Positions 1 to 12,494 of a stretch of 64,000 bases of DNA are shown here, in pieces; position 1 is the first letter of the stretch; each line of letters opens with the position of its first letter. The stretch lies in the NCBI GenBank assembly GCA_023078685.1, contig JALGAS010000009.1, positions 2,232,001 through 2,296,000 of the forward strand, read 5' to 3'. Below the pieces are notes generated by a model that did not search any database, was not told the origin of the DNA, and worked only from the letters and a program-made list of their open reading frames with translations. The DNA is from Neopestalotiopsis rosae (Eukaryota; Ascomycota; Sordariomycetes; Amphisphaeriales; Sporocadaceae). Made by a program: the position numbers and the translations under genes.

Positions 1-2700
1 AGATGGACGGGCGGAAGTTGAATCACTTTGGAGATCACTTGAATTGAGCTCGAGGCGTTTCGTTTCGTCCCTCATCTCTTGTCGAAAATGGTCTCAACTG
101 ACAGTTCTTGCTTGCACAATATACAAGAGTATCTCATACGGCAACCGTTTCAATCCTACGAGTCCCGCGACTTCTACTTTGGGGTGAGAATGCGAGTCGT
201 GAATGAGACTTGGGCCTTCGGAGGTTCGGCTCTGGCATGCAACGGGAGGATTAAGGGTGGATGTCAAGTGGACGTACTCAGTGAAGCCATCCTCGGAATC
301 CGGTATGGTAGTTTGCGATGTACTGCCAATTGAAACTGGAGACATCTCTCCCATTCCTTCGCGACCAACTCTTCGATAGTGCTCCCAAGAAAATACGAAG
401 ACTAGACCTGAAAACGATACGAAGGTGAGTTCGGTTGAAGTAGCAAGGCAAAGCTTGCATTGCGAGTTGAGCCATATCAGTGCGGAGATCTTGCCCAATG
501 GCTCTTATCCCTTTGACAACGGAAAGTATATTATTTTAGAGTTTGCAGGTTTTCCACTTTTTTAACAAACCAAAATGCAAGTTTGAATGGCTTCTTACAG
601 GGCGATTTGTGTTGTGCAAAGCTGCTACTCACGTTCTCTCGCGTATGTTTTAACCAGCCATGGGATCTTGCGCTGGTGGGTCTTATCCGGGGTCTCGATT
701 GCCCAGTGGAAGGACAACACGCATCCGCTGGACCCTCCTGACGAATACTGAAAGCTACGCCGGATCAGGATGTCAGTCTGACTGACATCCGCATTGGGCG
801 CGTCGACATTGCCAAAGGTTATAGTACCCGGTCATTGTACCCATGGTTTTGGGGGCGCTTAGGGTAGCCCCAGCTTGTACAGTATGACGACCAGTCGGAT
901 CCGGACCAACCGTACAAAGTTGCTCACTCTGAGCTTGCAGTCACCCTGAAGGACTAAAAATGTCCTTGTCCAATGCTAAGGCAGTGCTACGTCAGTCTGG
1001 GTTGAAAATGAGATTTCTCAGCATCGGTCAGCCCTCTGTAATTGTGCTGGTCGAGACCTTGGTTTGATAAGCTTTACAAATCGGCACCGTTGTGGGGTTA
1101 GCCGACCGCGCTGGTTCTCCACTAAAACTGGTCTTTACACAGGAGACCCTTTTGAACGAGGTTCTTCCTTTGCTTAAGCGCAATATCTGTATTCTTAACT
1201 GCAATGACATGGTGTTTTGAATTTCATTCAGTTCCTCCATTTGACCTTTCTATGTACCGAAGTGTCAATTGTCGCGAATAGCATAATTTCAGGGATTGAC
1301 TGGCTACTGCTCTCATTGCTGCTGGAGGCGGGGTAGCTCGCTGGAACAAATGGCAGATCTACATGCTTTGTCTCGAAACAATGTGTAAGAACATGTCATT
1401 GGAGCCACAAGTTCTTATATCATTACCTGCCAGTCCATACCTGACTATATTCATTTAATTGATCTTCCGGATGCCGGGAGCATCAGTGCCTGTGCCGAAA
1501 AGATACAGGTGTAAGACATCCAGCCTGGTCAGTGTTCTATGGCTGTGAATGTCGCAAACCTTTATGTGGTCGCTCCATGGCGTACAATCTTCCAAGTCGT
1601 ACAGATAGATCTCTGAATCTATTGTAGACAGCAGATATCTACTCTAGTTAGATGGTACTCTAGATATACAGGTTTGAGTCGCGGCGCGTCACAACGCAAA
1701 ATAATGCCCAAGTGCTCCATCATGCCCCGCCCTAACGAAATGCTGGACGAAAGCCATTCAACTGGCTTCATGATGCTGCGAGTGCCCCCATGTATCATGT
1801 CGGAATCTTGGACAAGGCCACGAAATAACATGACTAGATAGTGCTTATGACCAAGATGCCAATGATCCAGAAAACCGTATATAGTTCTTCGCCGGCAACC
1901 TGCCACGCCCAGAATGATCTCAGCTCCTTCACAGAGGTCAATACCACTTGTAGGCGCAACTCAAGGCGGCCGCCTATTAGTTCTACGCGGCCGCTTCAGA
2001 TTTGGAACATAGATCATACCTAAATCTATTCCATGTAACAGCTGCTCGAAGTCTGCATGAACCGACTGAATCGAGATTCGGCCGAGAGACTTCGGTCAGC
2101 GTAAGTATACCTATCTATTTCTTAGGGCAAAACAACAATGCAGATTTGTCCCGCTACCTATCACAAATTCCTTTATATTACCACTGACTACGTTCTCATG
2201 GTAACACTCAAAGAAAAGCTCTAATGCCATTCTCAACGAGCAACGCTCAGATATGTCGTACCCAGATCTCCCGTTGACTGACTCAACCATCTCGTGCGAG
2301 CGAAAAATGGTTGTCTCTGCGATTACCTCGGACTCTGTTGGCAATACACCTCAACGCATAGATCACCTTGAAGCCATTTAAACCTGGAAACAATAATCTA
2401 GATGTTGCCATCAATGCAAAACAAATTATGATCATTATCTAGTGTCCAAAATATTGCCCTTGCGCTCAAGCGCGCTTGCGGATGAACATGTTCAATTTAG
2501 AGTGCGGTGCTTTGCGTCATCGAAACGTCAATGTGCTGGTGGCAGGGTCTAAGAAAGAGAGCCACACTTGGCCACAGCCCGTGACGACACGCTCCAACTA
2601 CATCAAACTTAATTCCCATCACCACGAGTCCAATTATCGATTGAAGCTGGAAAACAATCCAAATCAGTCAGACCTCCTCAATCGTGTATTTGTGCAGCCA
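1..2700. other. gene-poor left end
   Basis: I see no supported gene here. Short open frames on both strands (for example 94-498 and 1619-1906, minus) show no recognisable family, no paired splice sites and no conserved motif. The stretch has ordinary mixed base composition and no tandem repeat of note. Confidence 0.5.
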
Positions 2701-2706
2701 TTCATC

Positions 2707-3061
2707 ATGCACGCTCTCAGAAGCAACACTCTGCGCTGTGGACTGCGAGCCACGCGGACAAACACTCCCACATGTCAATTATTTCGCCTAGGAGGCATTC
2801 GCAGCATCAGAACAGAACAGGCGCACGACGATGGAGATGGCAGAGGTGGATCTGCGTTCCCCAAGACGTGAGTTACACCACTCGGTGCTTCCAGATGCGA
2901 GGAATGTTGAACTCACCATGTCGACATCTAGGCTACCCGGCTTTGTCGCCGGTGCACTCGCCATCGCTGCAGGATTCTACCTCATGTACGAGACTCCAGA
3001 AAAGGCAAATAAGATCCCTCATACAGAGAATTCGACGCTGGAGCAAATCAAGCGCAAGTAG
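2707..3061 (+). CDS. small mitochondrial-type single-pass membrane protein, two exons
   Basis: Exon 1 is 2707-2867 and exon 2 is 2932-3061, separated by a 64-nt intron with donor GTGAGT and acceptor ATCTAG; the join is phase 2 and gives 96 residues. The first about 45 residues are rich in Arg, Ser and Thr and nearly lack acidic residues, like a mitochondrial presequence. A single hydrophobic stretch follows the splice junction (PGFVAGALAIAAGFYLMY), then a short charged tail ending in IKRK. This layout fits a small inner-membrane protein with an N-in presequence, but I do not recognise the family. The clean splice sites and the domain continuity across them make it a likely real gene. Mitochondrial location is inferred from composition only. 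Confidence 0.65.
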
Positions 3062-3548
3062 GATGTCGATTGCCGCCGGTAGGTGCATGCCTTTTCATCA
3101 GCTTGCTTGTGCTTTTACCGATGGTGCAGTCCGATATTCGTCTCAAGAAATGTAACTGAACTTTGTTCGATCCAGGGCGGTTGTCAGAGACCGAGCACGC
3201 TTTTGATCATGAACGAATGAAATGAACAAGTTGTCTGGATATTTGATTTGGCGAAGACATCGCCAATTATGACTTCGAAGCAGATGAACCACGGCATTGT
3301 GGGATTGAACTCTCGTCGCGTGCACGAAGCTACGGACTTGCAGGCTCTTCTAAAGCGACCAAGTTTGGGACATCGCTTACATGTACAACAATTCATCTTA
3401 ATGTGGAATCATCAGACACTGGTATGATCAAATGATCGGACTGTGCAAAATATCACGATGCTCCAGGGATCTGCACAACACTAACCAGGCGAAATCGTTT
3501 CACCAAACTCGAAATACGATAATTAAGAGTCTTTCAATCTATACTGAT

Positions 3549-4629
3549 CTATAATTCTCGGAGCGCAGGACCCAGTCTATGGAGAGATTGCCGCAAACTT
3601 CTTCCAAACCTCCATTTCGCACTGCAAATATTCTTGCAGTGAAGGCCAGCATTGGATTCGCTACGCCTGTTGGATGGATGTTGTGGTGCCGAGGTGGCTG
3701 AGTCGTTATTGGCATGGCCTGGGTCCGAGGCCACATCAATGGGAAGTGTTGCTGTAGGGCGCAGCGACGCAACAGTCTTCATAACAACTTCTTTGGCATC
3801 TTCACTGCTGTAGAACCATAGGTTTCCTTCTTCATCCATACCGTACAAGGCGCCAATATCGTAGTTGCCTTGCATCCCCGTGCCCCGAATATCTCGAGCA
3901 AGAATCTCGTCCTTGATGGCGTCCTCCTCACTGCTCTTGAGGCCTGCCATGTCGAGCATCAAGTCACCCCTGTCAGTGACGTGGGTGGGTATGTTTACTG
4001 CTTGCAGTTCCTCAGATATATTCTTGGCTCGATGAGCCGCCTCATCCGGTCGGAGTGAGGTCGGACTGATTGACCTATGTGAAGATGCGTCAGGCGCAGC
4101 GCCTCGTTCCATTTTTTGCGCAGAGTCTTCAGTACTCAAGTAGGTCCTTTCGCTCGTAGGTAGAACATCGTTACCGTAGTGCGGGCGGTCGCACAGATCG
4201 CTCAGGACGGGACGTCTATGGCTGAGCTCGGGGGAGGGGGCATTTGGCGACGAGGCGCTTTGCGCCACCATTCTGCAGGGCACCGTCAGATGATTGGTCA
4301 GGCTGTAGCAGCGGACTGGACACTGGAGACACGAGCAGCGAAGTCTGCAAGCTTTTCGAAATATTGTCGGTGGTCTCGAAAACGAACAATGCCTCGCCAC
4401 CCTCGCCCAGCTTCATGAAGTGCTCTTGCTTGACGCCGTTGACCTTGAACTCGACCTTCTTCTCGTATGGTCTAAGGAGAACTTGCCGAAGCGAAGGTGG
4501 AAGGGCGAACAGGCCAATGTACCGTCATCCTGCTCAACGACAATAATCAATTGCACCACTGAGGGTAGAGGGATTGATGGAGTTCCATGCCGTGGCCACC
4601 AAGGCGCTGACGTCCCTAACGTACTGCAT
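3549..4629 (-). pseudogene. 5' fragment of a lipin/PAH1-type phosphatidate phosphatase
   Basis: Reading the minus strand from the ATG at 4629, three frames in turn match the N-terminal lipin domain. The first begins MQYVRDVSALV and includes WNSINPSTLSGAID. The second has VEQDDGTLACSPFHLRFGKF. The third has RPYEKKVEFKVNGVKQ and KLGEGGEALFVFET. A further open stretch (down to about 3640) carries the later conserved segment GNYDIGALYGMDEEGNLW with SSEDAKE. At least two frameshifts lie near 4545 and 4470, with another near 4250. The similarity fades around 3650, before the haloacid-dehalogenase catalytic part (DxDxT), which is absent. Family knowledge: fungal Pah1/Ned1 dephosphorylates phosphatidate to diacylglycerol at the nuclear/ER membrane. 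This copy cannot encode an enzyme and is probably a partial duplicate of a working gene elsewhere. Confidence 0.85.
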
Positions 4630-4899
4630 GGCTCCGGCTAAGTTTTCGACACTGCTCTGCTTGATGTGGCACCTCAGCCGGCCAGACGTAATAACGTGGG
4701 GGATCTGTTCTGGAAATTGGAGGCACGGGAAGGAGGCATGAGCGGCTCTTCGTAAGAGGACTCTAGCAGATAAGAACACACACACGGTCGACAATATGGC
4801 ATCTCTCACAGAGATGTTGTAACGCGGACGAAAACATATCGGTGGTGGCATTAAGCTGCGTCGGGATGATGCAGGCAGAAGCAACTAGGCACGATTTGG

Positions 4900-7560
4900 A
4901 GCATCGCGGAATTTAGCGTTTGCGTGGTCCTGGCAGGCCGCCGAAGCACAGCCTAGAACAGTTAGTCATCAAAATGACTGCCCTCGAAACAAATTTAGAA
5001 ATGGCGACCAAGATCCGATCATTATATAGAATGTGACGCACAGCGTATCACGCACTCCAACAGTAAGTAAGAATGGGTTTTACTCATTTGTCCCAGGAGT
5101 TCGGATAATAGTGTGATCTTATCGGTCGGCAGCACCCGAGATACTGATTTCTAGAACTCCACCGCGACGGGCGGCAATAACGTCAGACTTGCATCATCGG
5201 GAACTGCGCCGGGTGCTAACGCGGGGCTTTCGGGGCTCCCATCTTGTCTGTTCCGCGTAGACGTTGAGTAAAAGTCAGCATCAAGCCCTACATGATTGTG
5301 ACATTCAGGTCGGTTTTTTTTTTTTTTTTTTTGTACTTGCTTTAATTCTTTCGTCATACGGTGCGTCTTTCCGCTTAGTAGGAAAGAAATGCTTCTTCTA
5401 ATGCGACCATGAATCTCCATTGTTGGCGTGCTCTCAAAAAATAAAATGCGAAGTGTAAAACTTAGCATGGTCCGTAGCGGGAGTTGCGGGAGCTAGCCCA
5501 TGTGTGTATAGCCTTAGCCGCTTCCGACACGGCCACAAATTTTGGCATCCGAGACGCAAGGTAGCGGGGATCAGTTGAATCGACTAAGCTGCATTTGCCA
5601 AAAGGCGTCCTATCCAGCACAAACCATGACCGAGGGATATCGGAGGGACAGTCACTACAGTAGATAATTGAGTCAATCAACATTCGCTTATCATAAGTCA
5701 CTTAGCAGTTCGAAATTGATGTCGCATAACCAAAGAAAAGCCCCGGCACTTTGACATAGAAATTTAAGAGCGTGTTCATCGCTACCCGAATGTTAATCTG
5801 AAATCGCATTGGTGTTGTGTAAATGGGAGCACATGCATTGAGATGCATTAGTCGAAACGCCACCAAGAAAATCATGCCACATTTTACAAGGTGAAGTTGA
5901 GACTAGAGGAGCAAGGAGTGGAAAGGTCCGTTCTCCGACTGTAGCCTCCATTCTGTTTTGTCCCCCCGCGGAACCCATATCGTAAATTCGCTTTGATTTC
6001 CCCATGGATTCGAGCTCATGATCAAGACTTACAACATTATGGCATGATCAAGTTTTCGATGCAACTCAAAAGTGGCATCCGATCAATGAGCGACGTACTG
6101 GGGGTCAAGCAAGCTCTCGCTGTCAGTAGTGACCATTGCTCGCTCATTTATTGAAGAGTCCATTGAGCGGGGCCAACCCGTTGTGATGGCTCGAGCGCTC
6201 ACATGGTTTGCTCTGTGTATCCAACAGGTCCCAAGAAGCATCCTCTTTGTGTGTCGCAGATTAACAACCCAGAAATATCCAATCTTTCTCGATAATTGTT
6301 CACTAACGCGTAAATATGCAGGTGGAAACAAATCACAACGCATTCAACTTCCAAACTGGATAATTCTAAAGGAGGCCATCCCGATTCTCTGACTTTCTGC
6401 CTCGAGATTGAAAGGAAAACGAGAAGATGGAGACGTTCCATTTATGCTTGCAATGCAAACATGAACGGACAATCATTGGGTACCAACCACTGGTTAAAAA
6501 AGAGTGAGTCTTAATTCGAAAGACAAACATGGCATTTTACCCATCAAACATGCGGCTATTGCGGCATAGAGAATGACGGCTTTAGATCCGGGCTTAGGTG
6601 CCAAAACATGTTTGTCTTCCTCTCAAGGGCGCGTGTTCGGAACAGCTTCAAGGTTTTAGATTATTTAGGTGTCTAGCCCACTTATGGATTGTGTTATATG
6701 ATAAATAACTGATCACATAATGTATTGTTAACTAGCCAAAGCGCATGAGTGACTTATATTTATGCAAGTGCCCATAGACGTTGAAACCGAGGTGGGCTAC
6801 CAGAATTTATTCCGCTGAGAAAACTAATGCGTTTGTGGGTCAACAAGAGAAGAGAACGGACCTATTAAATGGACAAACCCACATGGTCGTTATAAAATCA
6901 TCCATGCAGCATTTGGTATGTACGTTTTCGACTCGCAAGTCGCAGACACTAATCTCATTACGGAACATCACTGCAGACCCAAATGACTCTTCATTGGTGG
7001 TGAACTATGCAGCACCACAATAGTTCTAGCCGGCCTTGAAGAAACGTATGGGTCCTACCAAAGTGTCTAGGCAGCCTTATGTTACGGAGTATTCTCTTGC
7101 GTTGTCGGAATCTAGGTTCAAACTGTTTCGAGATTACTTAAAGTGCCAGGCGAAGTCTTCTGTAGCCAGCCACACAACCAGTAACCTTCACACAATGGTT
7201 TGTGTCGAAATTATGCTTCAGCAGATATCGGTTCTAATCAGCCCTGGAGGCGGGGGCTTCTATAAGTACCGCTGTAAATACTTCTATACACATGGTTGCA
7301 ACAACTGGGTCTATGTACATAACTTTCCCTGTGCATCTTGCTGCGTAAGTGGTTGTCAATCAAGCAACAAGGCTTGTTAAAATTAAAAACAGAATTAGGC
7401 TCAAGGGCGAGATATCGAGACGTTCGCTACGGAAGAATTATAGCATATCAGAGCTTTTATCCTGCAGAATTGCGCATTTCGGGCACATGTCACGATTGTC
7501 AATGAAACGAACGATTAATAACTGCGAGGCTTAGACAGCCCAGAATTAAATTCCGGCACC
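4900..7560. other. non-coding stretch with a poly-T run
   Basis: No supported gene. It contains a 19-base T run at 5314-5332. The open frames seen here are short and lack splice or domain support. Confidence 0.5.
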
Positions 7561-7580
7561 CACACATCGGCTTAACATAC

Positions 7581-7859
7581 TCAACCCCAAGATCGTACGG
7601 AGTTTGCATGCTTCTTGATAAGCGATGCAGTCTTGTCTGCAGCAAACGAAATGGAGAAGGGGCCAATATCCCTAGAAAGGGAGTGTAGGGGCAAATCAGG
7701 TATCAGGAGATGGAAGTTCGCCAGGTGTGGAGCAACCGCTTCCCATTCGAGATAGTTGCTAAGGGCGCCATGCAGTAATACAATCGTAACCGGTTTGTCT
7801 ATGTTTGATGATATGAAGAACAATTCACCATTGATTTTGTTGCTCGTGATTGTATTCAT
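7581..7859 (-). pseudogene. N-terminal fragment of an alpha/beta hydrolase
   Basis: The 92-residue frame starts at an ATG with an A at -3 and contains the strand and oxyanion-loop motif of alpha/beta hydrolases (TIVLLHGALSNYLEWEAVAPHL) followed by the next strand (FHLLIPDLPLHSLS). The expected nucleophile elbow (GxSxG) does not follow in frame. In another frame just beyond the stop there is a GLSML-like trace, so the frame seems broken near 7590. No lid, acid or histidine part of the fold is visible downstream. It is therefore a 5' remnant rather than a working hydrolase. The substrate cannot be guessed. Another possibility is a first exon with an unrecognised intron, but I find no convincing donor. 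Confidence 0.6.
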
Positions 7860-7899
7860 TGGTGCGATGCTGTCTGTTGTATAGTTGGTATCTGGTACG

Positions 7900-9300
7900 G
7901 ATTAAGACGTTCTTTCAACTGTACAAAAGAGAATGAAGTTTTTTGCGGCTAATATATTCACGATTCAGATAGATTTCAACGACAGCGCCGAAGCAAATGA
8001 GTGAAGTGGGGAGTCATTAGTGTTTGAAAACTTGGCGGCCGATTATTACGTGCCGCACAACCACGTTTTGAATGCTCGTTGGAAATGACCAATGTTGTTC
8101 TGTATGATATGTGTTGCACTATACGCCCGCTAATTCCTCTTCGCCTTCTATGCAGGGATCGCTGACAAGGGCCCAAGTAATGCTATGGACACGTGGGTTC
8201 ACTGTTGCCTAATGATCCTTGTAGGCTGTTTACCTCAGATACAGTGGGTGCAAATTTAATCTCGATGGATCAAAGCCATGAAGCTTTTACTCAAGGGCAA
8301 GTCCCCTACCCAAGAGTGGCATAACGACATATCGAATATGGGCTTCTGACCCATATGGCATTCAAAGAAACAAAACCTGCAAACGTACAAGGGCTCAGCT
8401 CATATTAGCCATCAGCACGAGTAATCATCCTCCCTAGACGACTATATCATTTGCAAGGTACTGTGTGGTGTCATCTCCACCACTGAAGTGCAGTCGACGT
8501 AAGATCCGGCGGTGAAAAGTGGATGCACTTCACCCCCTTGACTTTGCCCCAGATCGATCTGCGTAACGAGCAACCGGTTTTTTTTTTTTCTTTCCCCTTG
8601 TCTATGAAGAGGAACGAGCACATTGACTTCCCTTCTAGAGTTTGCCGGATTGCGACTATATTCCATCTTTCTCCTTCTTTCCCTTTGAACACTATTGTCA
8701 TAGCAACACACGTGGCGTCCGAAAAGACGAGGGCATGCTGGATGGCTCATCAAAATATAGACAAACTGGCGGCACCATACAATGACCAAGTCGATCCTAT
8801 TCCGCCGACTGCAGCAAACGTCGGTCGTCGATCAGAAAGCACAAAAATGGCACCACAGTAAAACGCGTAACATCGAAATCGAAGAGCCAAAACGCAAGAT
8901 CTAGCGCCATACCGTGTTGCATAGTCCTCTTCTGTTCTCCCTCCCAACTCTTTTCCATCAAGATGTTACGCATCCACAAATGAATCATGAAAAAGTCTGG
9001 TTGCGGAAGTCTTCCAAGTCTTCCGTCTCTCCTTTTGTTGTTCTTTCTTCTTTTTTGCGAGACAGGTTTCGATCATCGACCAAATGTCCAAAAGGTCAGA
9101 ATCCGCCGCTGAGGTCCCTCACTTGTTATTACTGTTTGACATTCCTTACGCCATTACATGATCCTGCACCTACACTGCCATCTCTGATCTGAAATGATGA
9201 AAACTGAATGTGACCCAGAACTGGTTATCAAAAGGCAATTCATAAGATACCGAAAAGTATAAATCTGGGTCTCTCTCCTGTGCAGTCATCAAATCCCGAA
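7900..9300. other. gene-free stretch
   Basis: No supported gene. Overlapping frames on both strands at 8440-8990 are mutual shadows with no family signal; a short T run lies at 8578-8589. Confidence 0.5.
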
Positions 9301-9319
9301 CTCCTACACGCTCGGCTCA

Positions 9320-10300
9320 ATATGTGGCCACAATATCGTGAGTTCCTGTTTGCCGAAGGGCAAGATCGGCACCAGTTCAGCTGCAACCGTCGCAACCCAT
9401 ATGGTTGGCACCTTTCCAGCCGTCCGATTTGGGCTCATGGTCGGCGTCGGCGGTGGTGTCCCGCCGGAAGTACGGCTCGGCAAGGTAGTTGTCAGTGGAC
9501 CGGTCGATCAATATCCTGGCGACAACGGCTTCGGCTCGAGCAGCTGGGATGAGAGTAGTGACCAAACGTGAGGTTATCCCGAATCAAAGCGATGACACAG
9601 CTTCTGATGTGGTCGTGCAATGGGACATGGGCAAGGCCGAGCAAGGCGGGATATTCCGACGAACGGGCGCGCTCAACAATCCACCTTGTCTGCTTTTGTC
9701 TGCTTTTGTCTGCTTTTGTCTGCTTTTGTCTGCTTTTGTCTGCTTTTGTCTGCTTTTGTCTGCTTTTGTCTGCTTTTGTCTGCTTTTGTCTGCTTTTGTC
9801 TGCTTTGACGACTTTGACGACGTTGCTCTACTTCTTCTTCGGTTTCGCGGATAACCGAAAGCAGTCATTTGAAAGTATAATCCGATCCCTCGTATTTCCG
9901 ATATACCACCAGAATGACGTTGCTCGAAAGCATCTCGACTGTCTATATTCGTCTGCTTGTCCAATCAGCAAAGTGCAGCCCAGCTTGGCTTCCTTACAAA
10001 AGGCTTTTACCGAAATTGTGAGCAGCCTTCGAGAAGTGTAGATCATGCTCGACGCGCTCGACGAGTGCACGCCACGAGGCGAACGGCTCGCTTGGTTGCG
10101 CAGTATCAACCAAAACCTTTCTAAACAGGTCAATGTGCACATGCACATGCTGGTAACGAGTCGACCAGAACAGGACATCGAGTCGGCCATTAAACGTTGC
10201 ACAAGTGACGAACAGATCATCGCTGTACGCGACGACTTGCTAGAGGCGGATATGAAACTACGTACCAAAGTCTACTGTGTGTGTCGAATTTGGATGTGAT
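9320..10300 (+). pseudogene. NLR remnant: PNP-UDP domain joined to mid-NACHT through a 10-bp array
   Basis: The first part (about 9330-9680, two frames) reads as the nucleoside-phosphorylase-like domain of fungal NLRs: SSCLPKGKIGTSSAAT, VRFGLMVGVGGGVP, VVQWDMGKAEQGG, FRRTGALNNPP. After the tandem array (9686-9806) the reading continues with the middle of a NACHT domain: LLYFFFGFADNRKQSFE, then the Walker-B-like segment MLDALDECTPRGE and LVTSRPEQDIESAIK. The P-loop part that normally lies between these is missing. A TAG at 10039-10041 stands where the family usually has Trp before the Walker B strand. Similarity ends near 10260. Fungal NLRs with this architecture act in non-self recognition; this copy is clearly dead. 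Confidence 0.8.
9686..9806 (+). repeat. 10-bp tandem array (TGCTTTTGTC), about 11 full copies
   Basis: Eleven perfect copies of the decamer run from 9691 to 9800, with a partial copy on each side. Because 10 is not a multiple of 3, the array reads through all three plus-strand frames without a stop and gives the same ten-residue cycle (LLLSAFVCFC) in each. The preceding bases CCTTGTC suggest the array grew from local coding sequence. Confidence 0.95.
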
Positions 10301-10309
10301 GGCCAACGA

Positions 10310-10760
10310 CGAGTCCAGATTCTATCGTACTGCTGTCGCGCAGGTATTTGCCTTCGTGCTGCGTACCCTGCATGCAGAATCGCCCTCAGCGGCGCGGCTG
10401 CGGATCTGAGCACATGGGCTGCAGAGTACGACGATGTACTCAGAAACATTCCAGCACTGGTCATCTGCAGGCCTCCAACTGGGGTTATTAACTGACATGG
10501 CCATGTTCCAATAGAGGACTTAGGCGAATTTGACCATGCTTGAACTCAGTCACGTACTTGAGAAAAGACTCAGTGTATCTAAATACGGTCCTTATCCTTT
10601 CAGCCCTGCTCGTCAGCTTATACCTATCCTGGCGAGTCTTGCACTGTCCTCATTATGCTGCCACTACGCCAGGATATATCTGTTAGCGGCATGTAAAAGT
10701 CGGTTCAATGGGTACAAAATATATAATTGGCTTGCAAAGAAGGATAGTCTGCATGAATTG
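10310..10760. other. gene-free stretch after the NLR remnant
   Basis: No supported gene; frames are short and without motifs. Confidence 0.45.
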
Positions 10761-10769
10761 AAAGAATGT

Positions 10770-11240
10770 TGTGGAGCTCCCCTGACTTTCGTAGTTTCGT
10801 GTATGTACCAAACTGCCGGAACATGAACATCGCAACGAGAAAGCAACATAAGCGAAGATGATGCACGGGTCCCACGCTTCGACGACAGTTCTAGCAATGG
10901 CTTCAGAAGCTCCGTTCATGTCACATGCTTTTTCGAACGAAGCAGAAGAAAAGTATCTACCGCACAAAATGGATCATGCACGTTGGAAGTCACTCGACTG
11001 ACCTTCAGCTCGACTATGGGCAATTCTGGTTCTGTTTCCCCATTGGTTACTGTTCTGTGTTGGTTACTGTTCTGTATTGGCACACTCTTCCGTACCTTGG
11101 ATACTCTTCTGTGGTGGGATACTTTTCTGTCCTACGGACAACAAGGGTTCTCTTCCGGAATTAAGCCCACATGTGTTCGGCTTGCGGGTGCTAGACCCAT
11201 AGTTCGAGTCCTTTACTCATGCATCCCTTGGGAACCATGC
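10770..11240 (+). repeat. dispersed minisatellite/hairpin element, copy 1
   Basis: The block begins with GGAGCTCCCCTGACTTT followed by CCAAACTGCCGG, which recurs at 28.29 and 57.40 kb. Degenerate 18-bp units of the type GGGATACTCTTCTGTGTT occupy about 11040-11126. Then comes the palindrome-like CTGTCCTACGGACA (11127-11140) and CAAGGGTTCTCTTCCGGAAT. Sequence after 11165 resembles 12595-12680. Confidence 0.75.
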
Positions 11241-12490
11241 CTGCGGGCAGCAGCTCGTACATTGGTTAGCCTGTGCAATCTTGAGGGGTTTGTAGAACCG
11301 AGCCGATGTCGTTGTGATGAAGATGCTGTCATTGATCGGTATTCCGTTGAGCATCTATGAGCTGACGAAACGACGACAAATACTTCAGTCCGAATGCCAG
11401 CGCTAAATACACCGTGATTGAAGCAAAATGACCGCTACAGTACGTTCTGAACCATGATGGAGAGCAGAGGCGGGACGCGGTGATAAGATCCACTTCTCAA
11501 GGAGTTTGCAGCCCTTGGCTATGTTCACTTATGTTGGTTCTATATCCTGACCTGTACGTTGGCTTGGAGTCAACCTTGTGTATGGAAACAAGTGATCCTG
11601 TACGAGGGCTAATGGAATGCAAGGGACAGGTGTTTTCGAATGAGCAAGGAGATACCTTCGCATACCCTTCACCAGAATCCTATACACTGTGCTGCCACAG
11701 GGGAGCCTTGGGTGGGGCCCTTTTCCCACATCGAGACCATTCTATCCATGCAATCGAATTAAACTCCTCGAACAACTAGACCGTGTAAAGCTCGCGGTGC
11801 TAGGCCTAGGCAGTCAATAGTAGGACGACAGTAGCACTGAAACGTGCGTACAGGTTGAAAAATGATAAGCCAGACCACTCTGTTTTTAAAGATTTCGGTG
11901 TACAGTCGCATCGCTTTTGATCATGCATATATGGAGGCTGCGAGACAACAAAGACGAAGATCCTAGGAGGCTGATACGACGACATCTAGAGTCGGAAGAG
12001 AGTGGCACGTGGTTTCTCATGGTTTTTCGTGGTTTCTCGTGGTTGTTTTTGTTGATGACGTAGACATCTTGTCCGGACAATTCAGTTCTGACTCCAAATT
12101 TGATCTCGGGCCCGAAGAAGGTCCTAGGGTGGAGGGAGGGAGAGAGCTGTGTACTCCTATTGATCCTGTAGACTATGTACCTAGACTTGTCTGAGCCATA
12201 CATTCTGGACGAAGTAGCGAAACATCGATCAAACCAGTGCATACCTCTGCAGTCAAGTTGAGTGGGCCGTGTCTTGTAGGAGACCGGTGCCATTTAGAGC
12301 TGGCCAGATCTTAGCAAGGGATGTGGTTTGTACTACTTGATTCGGGAGCTGAATGATGTTGGGTACTTTTGCCGTTCTACAGATCAAAAACAAGACTTGA
12401 ACTTGACGCATTGTACATTACTTGCCACCCTATCTGCCGGGGCAAACTACACTAGCCCAGCGGGATACGGTCTCAGACCAACATCATCCA
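11240..12490. other. gene-free stretch
   Basis: No supported gene. A short imperfect repeat of GTGGTTTCTC lies at 12008-12045. Confidence 0.45.
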
Positions 12491-12494
12491 AATG

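Noticed and set aside
1619..1906. 95-codon minus-strand frame with GFLDHWHLGHKHYLVMLF
   Set aside because: Protein-like at first sight, but no family, no neighbouring exon and no conserved motif could be found.
8442..8990. Overlapping frames on both strands
   Set aside because: Mutual shadows in a region without domain or splice evidence.
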